Shown one piece after another: positions 42,928-54,451 of a DNA stretch of 64,000 nt. Numbering within the stretch: the stretch's first letter is position 1; each line of letters opens with the position of its first letter. Made by a program: the position numbers and the translations under genes. The notes below the pieces were generated by a model. The model was not told where the DNA came from and made no database searches. It was given only the letters and a program-made list of their open reading frames with translations. Source of the DNA: Bathymodiolus brooksi (taxonomy: Eukaryota; Mollusca; Bivalvia; Mytilida; Modiolidae); the NCBI GenBank assembly GCA_963680875.1, contig OY804579.1, positions 78,357,095 to 78,421,094 on the forward strand, given 5' to 3'.

Positions 42928-43601
42928 AGGCCTGTTGTCACTATCAAAGTTTTCCATAAAAAACTTGGTCAAAGAAAACTTTGATCAAGAAAACTTGGTC
43001 AAAGTCATGTGTTGTCACTATCAAAGTTTTTCTGATGATTGATCAAAGAAAAGGCAGGAATTCAATGTCTACAAAGAGTAAAATGGCTCCAGTAAATATC
43101 TCACAGAATGACTACCTTACTCTTTCACTATGTCTTTTGTGTATTACCATTTTGAGGAGGCGAATTAGACATCGCACAAGAGTCGGAAAAAGGCGGACAA
43201 GATACTGGTTCTCTTATCTCTATCACAATATTCTTTTGATTTTATATTCCATATTACTGATCTGGCCTCAACCATTTCAATAAATTCTTCTATCACGTCA
43301 TTTTCCACACTTTTTTTAGTTTTGGAAGCCATCCTGCAAATTCAGCTTTTCCCGCCGTTTTAACCATGTGCCTTTTATTTGGTAAGCACAATTGCATCAT
43401 TCCAAAACTCAACTCTGATTAGCTAATTCCCATCAAAGTCCATCCAAGTTTCAAGAAAAATAGGATGAGATTCTATTCCATCAAAATCCTTCAAAGTTTT
43501 TGATCAAAGTTTTCTTTGACCGTTGTCACTGTCAAAAATCCTTCAAAAACTTTGACCAAGAAAACTTGGTCAAAGAAAATTTTGATAGTGACAACAGGCC
43601 T
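42928..43601. mobile_element. PIF/Harbinger-like MITE with TAA target duplication
   Basis: Inverted ends start AGGCCTGTTGTCACTATCAA, and TAA flanks both sides (42925-42927 and 43602-43604). Three-base TWA duplications are typical of PIF/Harbinger. Subterminal AACTTGGTCAAAG repeats in both orientations occur near each end. No transposase. Confidence 0.8.
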
Positions 43602-43604
43602 TAA

Positions 43605-44040
43605 GTTTTTCGATATATATCTTTATTATCACAATCAAATTACATGGTAAAGAGATAATTATCAAAATATATACATGTACAAACATATTTAGTTTCCGAA
43701 AGGAAGTACACAAATCAATAGCTAGCCAAGGACCGACTTTACTGTTAACTATTCTATTGAATTTACTTAATTTAACCACAGAATTTAAACACATTAAGGC
43801 GAAATATTTTACAGCGTTTGGCCTACATCTGTATTTTTCGGTAATCAATCTGGCTCTGTCATGTTTAAATTCAGTGAATTCAATAAAATAATGATACTCA
43901 TCTCCCAACTCTCTACCCTGACACAAATTACACACTCTATTCTCTCGATTTATATTTTGCCACCGACCGATTTCAATGGGTAGTCTGTGATTAGAGGTGT
44001 GGAAACGACAAAGTAAGAATAAGTCCTTATCCATAAGAAT
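43605..44040 (-). pseudogene. 3' end of an I/Nimb-like LINE (RT C terminus)
   Basis: The minus strand reads FHTSNHRLPIEIGRWQNI, ENRVCNLCQGRELGDEYHYF and KVGPWLAID. The CxxC...H pattern with GDEYHY is the C-terminal Cys/His motif of this LINE branch. The 3' UTR with AATAAAGATATAT follows to 43605. Only the last ~110 codons are present. Confidence 0.8.
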
Positions 44041-44639
44041 TTCCTAGTAATTTTCAAGAGAACCCTTTTTGTATCTATTTTTATTTTAAAAAGATAGAGA
44101 CATATCAATAATATGCTTGGAAAGAAGAATATAGAAGTAGAGTATAAAAAGAACTATTTTTAATATGATATATTTTAATATATGATGTATGATGATAATG
44201 ATGTAGCTGTCAAAGGTGGGTTATCACAATAAAATGAATGGCTGCAAGATTTCACGAGGTTTTGAGGAGATGTTTATCTCTTGTTTATAAGTCTCTGCTT
44301 GAACTTCAATGAAACGTTCATGGATTCTTTAGTAACTAATACCATTGTACATTTTCTCATTTGATGTTCCTATCAAAATTATGTTCTTGCACGAGTTTTG
44401 ATTTCTTCACCATAGTAATTTATTTGTAACCTCCTTTGCCAGTAAGTTATCTTTGTTACTTCTGCTCTGTCAGTGATACGCTTTGCTACAGTGGGTGTGT
44501 ATGTAAAAAAATCTAGACTTAACGTTTGAAAGAATAATCTGCTGAGAATTATGCGGGGGTCGGGTATAAATAAGACTCATATCTCACAGTTCATATCTTT
44601 GTTAAAATAACTATGCGGCATCTTTCACAAATGCAAGGT
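44041..44639. other. Non-coding stretch
   Basis: AT-rich. No gene or repeat recognised. Confidence 0.4.
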
Positions 44640-44730
44640 TATGGGTATCGTGCTTAACGCCACTTTCAACAATATTTCAATTATATCGTGGCAGTCAGTT
44701 TTATTGTTGGGGAAAACGGCGATTGGAATT
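44640..44730 (-). mobile_element. SINE, family B, 3' fragment
   Basis: CTTAACGCCACTTTCAACAA and TATCGTGGCAGTCAGTTTTA identify it. Confidence 0.65.
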
Positions 44731-44744
44731 CGTCAGTCTATAAT

Positions 44745-45270
44745 TCTCAAAAAACATTTAATCATAGAATTTTCAAAACAGATTTTAAATTTGAAGAATA
44801 TATTAATATGTTAGATTAAAAGAATTCTCCTCTTTTATGTAAATTTAGAACTACTGATCATAAATTGCCCATCAAATGGGTAAGATGGGTTAATATTCCT
44901 AGGGAAAAACTCTGCTGCGAACTTTGTCAAAAGAATCCAATTGGAGACGAATATCATTGTCTATTTGAATGAACTAATTTAAGCGAAAAACGTAAATCAC
45001 TACTTCCAAAACATCTAAGAAAACGTCCAAATATAATAAAATTAATTTTGTTTAAAGACATATAGCAAACGAAAACCAATCCTGGAAAAATATGTAAATT
45101 TATTAGCTATATCAATATGATAGTCTTTCCCCCCGGCTAACTCCACCAGTCGATATACTGTACCTGAAAATATTGTATATAGGTAGTATAATTCTGTTCA
45201 TTTGTTATTATATTTTCTCTAAGGATACATTGTATGTGCTATGCACTGTCAGTTTGAGATTAAAGATATA
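44745..45270 (+). pseudogene. 3' end of an I/Nimb-like LINE, plus strand
   Basis: It reads LCKFRTTDHKLPIKWVRW, CCELCQKNPIGDEYHCLFE, then a stop, then RPNIIKLILFKD. It is the same C-terminal Cys/His motif as at 43605-44040 but from a diverged copy. Stops lie at about 44971 and 45063. Confidence 0.75.
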
Positions 45271-46234
45271 TTTACCAATAACAAGTTACGGACATTTGCT
45301 CTGCGTTCATCTTACAGAAGCACTGCTGAATAAGTTTATACAATGATTGTTCTAAGAATTAGCCAATGCATAATACAAGAAATAGTTAAATACATAATAA
45401 TTAGCTAAATAAACTTTAGTTTGTTTAATACTTTATCTTTTCATTGTTAGTGCTATTTTTTGTCTATACCTTACTAACATTACCTCCAGGCTTCACCGCG
45501 TCCAACGGAGCATTCGGTGTGATTGCTATGTGAAGCGTGGGGTGTCCGTTTCGAAGCGGTTGATTTGCGAACATGGTAAGTTGATTTGCATTTGTAGTAA
45601 TAAAGGGACGGAGTCTGATCAAAATTATTAGTGCACGGAATCAAGACATTATCATGGTTTATGAAGCTGTGATTAAAGTAGATATATACGGTGTAGGTTT
45701 AGCAAACACTCGCGCCCAACTCTAATATTGGGTGCAAAATTAACAGCATCACTCCTTTTAGGCCGATAACTTGCAACCAAAAGCTTATGTTCAGAAAATT
45801 ACTGATCCTAAACTTTCAAAATTATACGACAAACCAAACTCTACAGGTTTTTCCGCCAAAGACACCATAAACAAAGCGTCAGTCTCGAAAATTAGATGTA
45901 GAGTATGGGGTGTTAACTTCGTGTTCCTTATGGGGTGTAGGCTCTCGTTTTATGAACATATATATAATCACCTCAACTTGGAAGTTTAATAAGCACATAA
46001 GAGTTATGTTGTCTAGAAAAAGGCGGGCACTCCACTTAATAGGTTTTGCATATATATGTTGTTTTATTGTAGACAAAACAAGATCACACAACACCAAAAA
46101 CGTGTCACAATTTTTGTTTTGTTTTCGTTTTCTTTTGTTTGCTTGTTTTGTTTTTCATCTGTAAATATTTTTAAGGTAAAACTTGTAGTTAGCTTTTGTT
46201 ATCTTTCTGTGATTTCGGATAGTTGTGAGCCTTG

Positions 46235-46440
46235 TATAGGGGGGGGTATCAATATCCCGTATCCCTAAAACAAAATAGGCAAATATCCCATATCCCTAAA
46301 ATTGATTTTCGGTCAAAAGCCAAACATATCCCTAAAAATACCCAAAATGACAATGCAATATCCCATATCCCAGTAATTCAGAGGACACATATCCCATATC
46401 CCTAAAAATAAAATGGCAAATATCCCGTATCCCAATATAC
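46235..46440. repeat. Degenerate ATATCCCATATCCCTAAAA repeat
   Basis: At least seven imperfect copies of TATCCC(A/G)TATCCC lie between the left inverted repeat and the RT remnant. No interspersed unique spacers. Confidence 0.8.
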
Positions 46441-46519
46441 CCTATTCAAGGCTCAGTTGTTGGTGGATACTCAACTTATTTTGTGACAAAAGATACCAAA
46501 TCACTTTCAAAATACAAGA

Positions 46520-47200
46520 CGACGATATTTACAAGATGCTTAATTTTTTAATCGACAACATATTCGTCCAATGTGGTGGGCGTGTGCTTCAACACTTGAT
46601 CTGCATTAAAATAGGAGCTGTGCGTCCTACTCACCGACTTGTTTCCTCACTTTTACAAAGCCGACTTAATAGATCTTGTCAAGATGAAAGAACGACATTT
46701 GGCCAGGTCGTTTAATCTCACTTTCCGCTATATAGATGTTGTATTGTCACTGAACAATCCTCGATTCGGTGACTATCTCCGTCGCATATATCCCAAAAGA
46801 ACTTGAATTAAAGGACACCACAGACCATGTTAGGTCTACCTCGTATCTTGACCTACTATTCGAAATCACTTATTACTAAGCTCTATGACAAACATGATGA
46901 CGTTTTATGTATTATCAATTTCCCGCTGGTCTGTGGTAACTCTCCATCCGCTCCTGAAGGCATCACCTCAAAAGTTCTACGGTCGTCATACTGAATCTGT
47001 TGTCATACCGAATCTGTTGACAAATATGGTGTGTCCATCTCTACCGGTGCACCTGGTCCTTGCTCCCGTTTTTGGAGGAGTCCGAGTTGCTCATGTACTT
47101 TTAGTTTTATGTGTATTTTCTTTTATTTCATATGTGCTTCTCGTTGTATTTGTCTCCGTTTTCATTGCTTCGTCTTTGTCCCTTGACTCATGAGTTTTGG
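46520..47200 (+). pseudogene. Penelope-like RT palm and C terminus, degraded
   Basis: It reads MLNFLIDNIFVQCGGRV, then ARSFNLTFRYIDVVLSLNN across frames (the catalytic YIDD is YIDV), then remnants of the C-terminal region and KFYGRH (about 46970). A diverged 3' tail follows (TCCGAGTTGCTCATGTACTT near 47082). Several frameshifts. Loss of the second catalytic Asp alone would inactivate it. Confidence 0.75.
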
Positions 47201-47936
47201 ATTTCGCTTTAACCGTGGTTACCCTTGATTTTACTTTCACTTAGTAACTACATAAGCGCCTACTGTAGATTTGGAATTCATTTTTCACTTTTGCCTTGTG
47301 GAGCCACAAATTTGATTTTTTTCTGGTCATGGCTGATTTCCTGCAATAAAATTAGTTTAAGTATTATATCAGCAAATCATGTTGTGTGAAAAACAAATAT
47401 TTATATAATTTCAAGCACAAATTTCTAGTAATTTATTGGGCATGGAAAAAAACGAGAACCTACACCCCGTAAGGAACACAAAGTTAACACCCCATACTTC
47501 ACATCTCATTTTCGAGACTGACCCTTTGTTCATGGTATCTTCTCTGGCGCAACTTGTAGAATTTGGTTTGTCTTATAATTTTGAAAGTTTAGGATCAGTA
47601 ATTTTCTGAACATAAGCTTTTGTTACAAGTAATCGGCCTAAAAGGAGTGATGTTGTTAATTTTGGCACCCGATATTAGAGTTGGGCGCGAGTGTTTGCTA
47701 AACCTACACCGTATATATCTACTTTAATCACAGCTTCATAAACCATGATAATGTCTTGTTTCCGTGCACTAATAATTTTGATCAGACTCGGTCCCTTTAT
47801 TACTACAAATGCAAATGAAATTACCATGTTCGCAAATCAAACGCTTCGAAACGGACACCCCACGCTTCACATAGCAATCCCCCCGAATTGGACGCGGTGA
47901 AAAACATGTCGTCTGACAGATTTGCATGTATTGAGT

Positions 47937-48056
47937 ATAATATAACAAATAGTTCATGACACCTTGGGCCAAATGGCAGTTTATGGACCGGTCTGTCACC
48001 CACAAAATAGTATATGGACCTCAGCTTCGCTTCGGTGCCATGAACTATTTGTTAAT
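47937..48056. repeat. Inverted repeat, 21-bp arms
   Basis: TAACAAATAGTTCATGACACC and GGTGCCATGAACTATTTGTTA flank a ~75-bp spacer with repeated TTTATGGACC/ATATGGACC. Confidence 0.7.
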
Positions 48057-49014
48057 TAACACATTCATTCTTAGTCTTGTCATTTCTACCCCTCAAACAC
48101 AAATTCAAAGTAGTTGGAATTCTATTGTTATTAATCTGGACTGAGGAGGTGGGTGAGCGGGGGCCTATAACATACAAACCGTGAAATTGTTGTCCTATTA
48201 CACTTGGAACGAACGTCGCATTAATCGAGCAATTTCTTAGTATTTTTCCAGTTTCTATAGATATTGCATTCAAAGTTAAACTCTTTTCATCACATTTTAA
48301 TAAGTTTTTGAATAACAAAATTATATGTCATCAAAACTGTAATAATCAAGACAAAATGGGAACAAAATTGGCAGGTATTTAGCATTATAGATACCATATT
48401 ATTATTATATTTTTCAAATGCCCATATCTTGCATTATATTTTGTTCATTTTTTTTAAGTTATGCATCATTGTCAGGAGTGCAACACTAGACAAAAATATT
48501 TTGGGATCATTGATTATTTAATTGTATGTCTATATTCAACTCCATCCTTTTTTTTTTATCACCAGACTGTGTCAAATTTTGAAAATTTGGTAGTATTTTG
48601 CCTTGATTTTATTTGTTCATTAAAACAATAAACTTTTTGAGACAAGGTTTGAAAATGGCATCAATTTTCAACAAAAAAGGCATATTTTTCTAAAAAAAAA
48701 ATACTTACTTCTTATGCATTTTTTTTCCTGCTACATAAATTATATGATGCACTTCACATTTTATGATAATGAAAAGAAAAATATAATTCCAACAGAAATA
48801 TATTTCATAGCTTAAGAATATAAGAATTTGCTGTTATTTTTTGAGGGATTTATTTTCTTCTAAATAAAATGTTCTTATATTTATTGTTTGTTTATTTGAA
48901 AAATCCAGTTGGTTTTACACACTTCAATGTGTATTAGACTACATATGATAAAAACAATTCTTATTTAGAAGTAAGTTTAATTTTTACTTTTTGTTTCATT
49001 TTTTGGCGTTTTTT
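48057..49014. other. AT-rich non-coding stretch
   Basis: No coding or mobile feature recognised. Confidence 0.4.
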
Positions 49015-49290
49015 TTAAACAGCCCCTTTCCGCTACGAACAGGGTATTAAGGAGAAAGAGCAAAGACTGGTTGGCTCGGAATCAGAATAATGCGTCCGAA
49101 TGAGTGGCATGCCTACCCGCGGACAATTGTTTCAGTGAGCTATCACTATATAAAGATCAAACTCAGCGTGTTGGTCAAGTACAAAGCGTACATCGTCATC
49201 ATGTCATCAAATGTAAATTATTCTAGCTCCATGATATAACTAAAATAAAATGCCCATTTTGGCGTTAAACAATAATCACTCGCTCATATT
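49015..49290 (+). mobile_element. SINE, family A, lacking the tRNA head
   Basis: It contains GGTATTAAGGAGAAAGAGCA, CGCGGACAATTGTTTCAGTG and the 3' end GGCGTTAAACAATAATCACT. Confidence 0.75.
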
Positions 49291-50316
49291 TCCTACACTT
49301 GAGCTAGAGAAAGTTAGAATTAGATCAATCAAAATTTAGGGGAAAAAAAAGGAAATATCCCCATATTCCATGCCATTCAGACCCTAGCTACGACACTGAC
49401 CTCCAATGAGTGTTGTGGAGTTGATAAATATTTTAGGTTTGCTCAGTGTCGTCTTAATAGCATCATAGGCCCCCGGGCAAAGCAATACACTGTCGAAATA
49501 TCTAGATCGGAAAACCATATATATTTTCATTAATTAATACATAATTATATTTCAGTTATCTTTTTTTTTTACATTTGCGAAATCAATCATTGGTATTTAA
49601 GGCAAGTGTTTAAATAACCTTCATATTTCTCGGGTATAGACTGCACGTTTTTGACGAGCGTTACTGTATACAGGTAATATGTAAATGTGTGGATAGTTAT
49701 TTGGCACTAGACGGTGACACAGGCGCTCGTGTTCGAACAAGATGAAATAAGGAAAAAGAGATGAAATAATAAAGAAATTTTATTGAAAATAAATTTGTTA
49801 ACAGTTAGTTAAGAAAAAGGGGATGGAAATTTCGTGCCACGAGCGCCTGTGGATGGCGAGATGTTGGAAATACAAAGTACACATATTAAGGTAATTCGGG
49901 ATTGTCAATACTGGACATGGAATTGGATTTAGCTATTGTATGTAACTCAGGTAAGGAAAATTTTATTTTTTTCTCGGGATTTCACTTGATGAAATTGGTT
50001 CATTCATAGCAAATCTCATCACTAAAAATAGCAAATAATTGTTCAACATATCTTTTGTGTGTATGTCTCTTTAATCAATAATGAATGTTTGTATTGTTAA
50101 TGATGCCTCATGTGGGCCCTATGATTAGGCAAGACAATGTATTCTTCTTCTTCTATAGCACACACAATCAGACGTCTCATAAATTTCATTAATTAAAGGT
50201 TCTTTGGAGCGACCTATTTTAATAATTTGCACTGTCGCAATATTGGTGCAGTAAAAGAGTATATTTTCCCCTGACAACTGTTTTCCCCACAAAACAGTAG
50301 AAATTTTCAACTACAA
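49291..50316. other. Non-coding stretch with element ends
   Basis: GACCCTAGCTACGACACTG (49380-49398) looks like one end of a CAGTG(T/G)CGTAG-type transposon whose other end was not found. ACAGGCGCTCGTG (about 49722) is repeated inverted at about 49839, which could be a tiny TIR element. Confidence 0.35.
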
Positions 50317-52058
50317 AGAAGCATTGCAAGATATTAACATAGAAGAGTACCTTAAGAACCCTCTGACTTGTGACTGCTCCCACTCTCCTTTTCAATACAA
50401 CCCATCTGGACATGCAATCACTGGTGATCTGAATATCATTCAACATGAGAGTCTCCGAAAGGTGATTTCTCATGGTCCTAAATTCAGAGAACCTCAACAC
50501 ATCAATTGGAAACATAATTTCAAGATAATTATGGATGCTGTTGAAGATTATGCCAGAAGGTGGATAAAGAGAGAAGTAGACCAAGATCCTGAGTTAGTCC
50601 TTGTCAGACTGGGTTAGAACAATTAGGTCTCTAGTACAAGGTCGGATTCACAAACTCCAAAATTGTGTTAATAGTCGACCTAAGTCTGTATTTAAAGACC
50701 AGAAAGCTGTTAAGTGTCTTTCCTCTCTTCATGACAAATATGTTATCGTTCCTGCGGACAAGGCTTCCAACAATATCGTGTTTGTATGTAAACCATATTA
50801 CTTCTAATGCCTAATCAAGGAATTGGGCATAAATAACAACATCTCTAGTAATACCACATACAAACCTACTTCGTTCGACAAAGATGAAATTCTAGCTAAC
50901 CACAGATCATTCATGACCTCTTTAAACATTCCCTCTGGTAAAGAGTCTGAGGATTTACCCTATGTATATTGGATACCTAAACTCCATAAGACACCATACA
51001 AAGAAAGGTACATACTGGGATCATCAACTTGTTCGACGAAAGAATTGTCTATTCACCTGACAAAGATTCTGTCTGCAGTAAAAGAGGGACAACAGAAATA
51101 TTGTGAAACTGTTTACTCGCGTAGTGGCATAAATCACATGTGGATTTTGAAAAACTCTAAAGATCTGTTGGATAACCTTAAATCAAGATCTTTCTCTCGG
51201 GTATCCTCCATCAAAACTTCTGATTTTTCAACTCTATATACCATAAAAGAAACAATTCACAAAGCTTTCAATCATAGAAACTTTGTTGTGTTGGGCTACA
51301 ATTCCACATATTTTTCAAACAAAATTCAAAAAGGTAAAACATGCTATTCCGAGGAACAAGTGATCAGTATGGTGGAGTTCCTCATCGATAACATATTTGT
51401 CTCCTTTGGAGGGACACTGTTTCAGCAGGTCGTCGGCATACCAATGGGTACGAATTGTGCCCCTCTTCTAGCCGATTTATTTTTATACTCATATGAGTCG
51501 GAGTTTTTTCAAAAGCTTGTAAAAGATAAGAAGATTCATGAGGCTAGAGCCTTTAATTTCACATACAGATATATTGATGACGTTTTATCTATCAATAATT
51601 CTAGATTTGCAGAATTTCTTCCATTGATATATCCTCCAGAGCTGGAAGTTAAAGAGACCACAGATACAGCTTCGTCCGCATAATTTTTGGACTTGTATGT
51701 ATACCTCGAATTTGACGACAGTGGTCAAATCAGTACTAAAATTTATGATAAACGGGACGACTTCAATTTTAAAATCATAAATTTTCCAAATATGTGCAGT
51801 AACATACCAGCTTCTCCTGTATATGGTGTTTACATCTCACAATTGATTCGCTATGCAAGGGCCAGTAGCAATTATTCTGATTTCCTAAAACGTCATCTTC
51901 ATCTGAGAAACAGGCTACTGGACCAGGGCTATAAAAAGATCCGCCTTATTCGATCTCTTAAAAAGTTTACATTTCGATACCAAGATCTTGTCGAAATATA
52001 TTCCGTCTCTGCAGAAAAGATTATAAACGATGGATTTTCATATAGTGAAAATGTATAA
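50317..52058 (+). pseudogene. Penelope-like element RT (no GIY-YIG seen)
   Basis: The order is: N-terminal block with CDCSHSPFQYNPSGHAITGD and GPKFREP (50324-50510); SLHDKYVIVPADKASNNI (50720-50790); LPYVYWIPKLHKTPYKERYI (about 50958); SDFSTLY; EFLIDNIFVSFGGTLFQQV; GIPMGTNCAPLLADLFLYSY; the catalytic YRYIDDVLS (about 51566-51592); and the C-terminal block IPASPVYGVYISQLIRYARA to 52058. A region after SDFSTLY is shortened, a frame change occurs at about 50600, a stop is at about 50805, and TAA at 51681 interrupts the frame. The catalytic motif is intact. The protein stops without a GIY-YIG endonuclease domain, either lost or never present in this lineage. Confidence 0.85.
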
Positions 52059-52440
52059 AGATAAGGTAGTCAACAAAAATGTCAAAAATATTTTTATATC
52101 AATGTGTGACGTAAAAGTGTCTTTGACATTTACTTCACTGAGTTTGGTGCTGTTTTGACAACTGTTTTACCTGTTTTGTTCAAGTATTGTTATAAATACT
52201 GTCATAGTGACAGCCGGAAACTTTGAGCCGTAACGAAAGCGGGAGGTTTGGCACTTTAAAATCTGATTCAACCCATCATTTCTTTAGAAATGCCTGTACC
52301 AAGTCAGGGTCATTGCGGTTTTCACAGTTCTCCGGTTGTTGACTGATTTTGTCTGTTTATATAATTATGAGTTTTGACTTTCCCTTTGTAAGATTGCTCG
52401 GAGTTCGGTAATTTTGTTATTACCCTTATATAGGACTGAT
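52059..52440 (+). mobile_element. 3' tail of the Penelope-like element
   Basis: GGGAGGTTTGGCACTTTAAA, then AAATGCCTGTACCAAGTCAG and CTCGGAGTTCGGTAATTTTG. I recognise this order as the usual 3' UTR of bivalve Penelope-like copies. Confidence 0.6.
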
Positions 52441-52469
52441 ACAGTTCTAGAAAAGACATAGAAGCAGGG

Positions 52470-52600
52470 ACGTCTTGACAGCATTATAGTCCCCCAGGGA
52501 CGTCTTGAAAGTATTATAGTCGGAACAGCATTATAGTCCCCCAGGCACAGCCCATTATAGTCCACCAGGCACAGCCCATTATAGTCGGCACAGCCCACTT
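52470..52600. repeat. Short interspersed tandem CATTATAGTC motif
   Basis: CATTATAGTC or a close variant occurs six times, alternating with GGGACGTCTTG and AGGCACAGCC blocks. Confidence 0.75.
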
Positions 52601-53230
52601 AAAATTAGCATTCATTTTGTTCATTATCTATAGTAAAAAATATTGATACCGGTATATTGAAGTTGAAAGTTTACAACCTTAAAATATATTTGAAATATAT
52701 TTGAAAGCCTAGCAAGTCCAGCGGTACGTAGACATAAATTATATATACTTTATTTAAGAAATGAAAAATATAGGAAGTGCTCACCGTGATCCGTGATAAA
52801 GAGCTTGCCACGACAGATTTAGATAAAAATCTAATAAAACCCCCATGATGTACACCTAAAAAGGCCTGCCGCCATCTCATGTTGTAGATGGGATTGGGGT
52901 CTTAATTAATATATTTAAGTGGAAAATTTACGATCCAATCATATATCAGAGAACTGAACATGTCTGCCCATTTCAGCAGCCATGCATATACAAAATGTAC
53001 GTTTATAGAAAATGACCCCTCCCCCTCCGTGATAAAAGGCAATTCTACCTCACCATTTATACATTGGAAGTGTAATGCTACCGACGTAAAGTTTTTTATT
53101 TTTATTTTAAGAATAAAATATGAATTTGTATTATTAGTTTATGTATTCAAAAACATAATTTGTTTGTTTGATGTCTATTGGAGTAAAGTATTCACTATTG
53201 TTTCCCTTGGTATTTGTAAAGCACGCGCAA
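52601..53230. other. Non-coding stretch upstream of a possible first exon
   Basis: No coding or repeat feature recognised. Confidence 0.4.
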
Positions 53231-53236
53231 GAATTT

Positions 53237-53265
53237 TCGTCACGTGTTTTGTCCCTATATAAGAA
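53237..53265 (+). promoter_or_regulatory. Candidate core promoter: E-box and TATA box
   Basis: CACGTG (about 53240) is followed by CTATATAAGAAAA (TATA box about 53256-53263), some 80 nt before the ATG at 53342. Motif presence only. Confidence 0.35.
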
Positions 53266-53341
53266 AAAGTTTTCTAAACGCGCTAAATCTTTTTTCAAAC
53301 AAACCATATTAATATCTCTATTATATATTGTAGAAATCAGA

Positions 53342-53392
53342 ATGTCGAATTGTCTAGAAATGGCGAGTCAAGAGGAAAGCTCTTCCCAAACG
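53342..53392 (+). CDS. Possible first coding exon of an unknown gene
   Basis: The ATG opens MSNCLEMASQEESSSQT, and the frame ends in phase 0 at a strong donor, ACG|GTAAGT. The TATA-like sequence upstream fits a first exon. The next exon is not identified; the following 3.4 kb is filled by a LINE and a hAT-like insertion. A TTGTAG just upstream could instead be an acceptor. Confidence 0.35.
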
Positions 53393-53759
53393 GTAAGTCA
53401 ATTTATTAATAATCAGTAAGTTGCCGAATTTAGAAATAAATAAATAAAATAATCACAGATATTTAAAATGTTTGTATTTAGAATAAATATTTTCACCTAA
53501 AATACATTATTTAGTCCTCAAGTGTAACTCAATTACGTTAATCATAAAATCAACATTTTTTACTAACCAAAGACAACAAATCTAAAATCATAAACACTCA
53601 GAACCCTCCCCCTTTTTACAATATGATTGATTGATCAGTGATTGGGAAAGGCAGGGGCCATGGGCCGTTTGATACATACAGTTTTGTAATTCTGTGTACC
53701 GGTAGATGCCCCATACTAGGGGGAAATGGGGGTAATTTACTCCCCATATAGCCTCTTTC

Positions 53760-54451
53760 TATGGCATCTCTCCTATCTAGAGGCGAAGTCCCATCTGATT
53801 GGAGACGGGCCAATGTCATCCCTGTCTTTAAGAAGGGTGAGAAATACCTTGCAAGCAACTATAGGCCCATATCTTTGACTTGCATCTGCTACAAGGTATT
53901 GGAACACATAGTTACATATGTATGTCCAACATGGTGAAACATCTTGAAATTCATGACATCTTAGTGGACTGCCAACATGGCTTCAGGGCCAAGAGAAGCT
54001 GTGAGACACAATTAATCTCCCTTACACAGGAGATAACTAACCATCTCCACTATGGAATACAAAATGACTTAATAATTCTTGACTTTTCTAAAGCCTTTGA
54101 TAAAGTGTCCCATAAGAAACTACTATTCAAACTTGATAATTATGGCATAAGAGATACCACCTTAAAATGGATAGGATCCTTCTTGAACAACAGAATGCAG
54201 CAGGCTATTCTTGATGGGGAGTCATCCAGCAAACTTCCAGTTGTCAGTGGGGTACCCCATGGTCTGTCCTGGGACCCCTTCTCTTTCTCACATTTATAAA
54301 TGACCTACCCCTGTAACCAGCAGCTGTATCACAAACTCGTCTCTTTCCTGATGACTATTCTGTATGGACCAATTAGGCACTTCTCCGACTGAAACACTGC
54401 AAAATGACTTGGATAAGCCAGCACAATGGGGCATGCAATTCCACCCTTACA
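53760..54451 (+). pseudogene. LINE RT, first part
   Basis: It reads SDWRRANVIPVFKKGEKYLA, SNYRPISLTCICYKVLEHIV, then after a frameshift (about 53930) QHGFRAKRSCETQL, LDFSKAFDKVSHKKLL and SGVPHGLSWDP. The catalytic segment appears as FPDDYSVW near 54340 where FADD would be expected. It continues to LQNDLDKPAQWGMQFHPY, where the insertion begins. Confidence 0.8.

Larger units (their letters stand above)
45492..47901. mobile_element. Penelope remnant flanked by 450-bp inverted repeats
   Basis: 45492-45953 and 47457-47901 are reverse complements with modest divergence. They begin TTCACCGCGTCCAA and pass GTGAAGCGTGGGGTGTCCGT, ACACTCGCGCCCAACTCTAA and TAGGCTCTCGTTTT. The interior (about 1.5 kb) contains the decayed Penelope-like RT. 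Penelope-like elements are known to carry terminal repeats in direct or inverted order. No short target duplication was found. Confidence 0.7.

Noticed and set aside
46235..46440. Telomeric repeat tract
   Set aside because: The unit is irregular and longer than TTAGGG-type repeats, and the site is internal.
47769..48005. Minus-strand ORFs at 47769-48005
   Set aside because: They span the inverted repeat edge and an adjoining short palindrome and look like chance frames.
52150..52300. Hammerhead ribozyme in the Penelope tail
   Set aside because: A CGAAAG-like segment is present, but the CTGANGA core and pairing stems could not be found.
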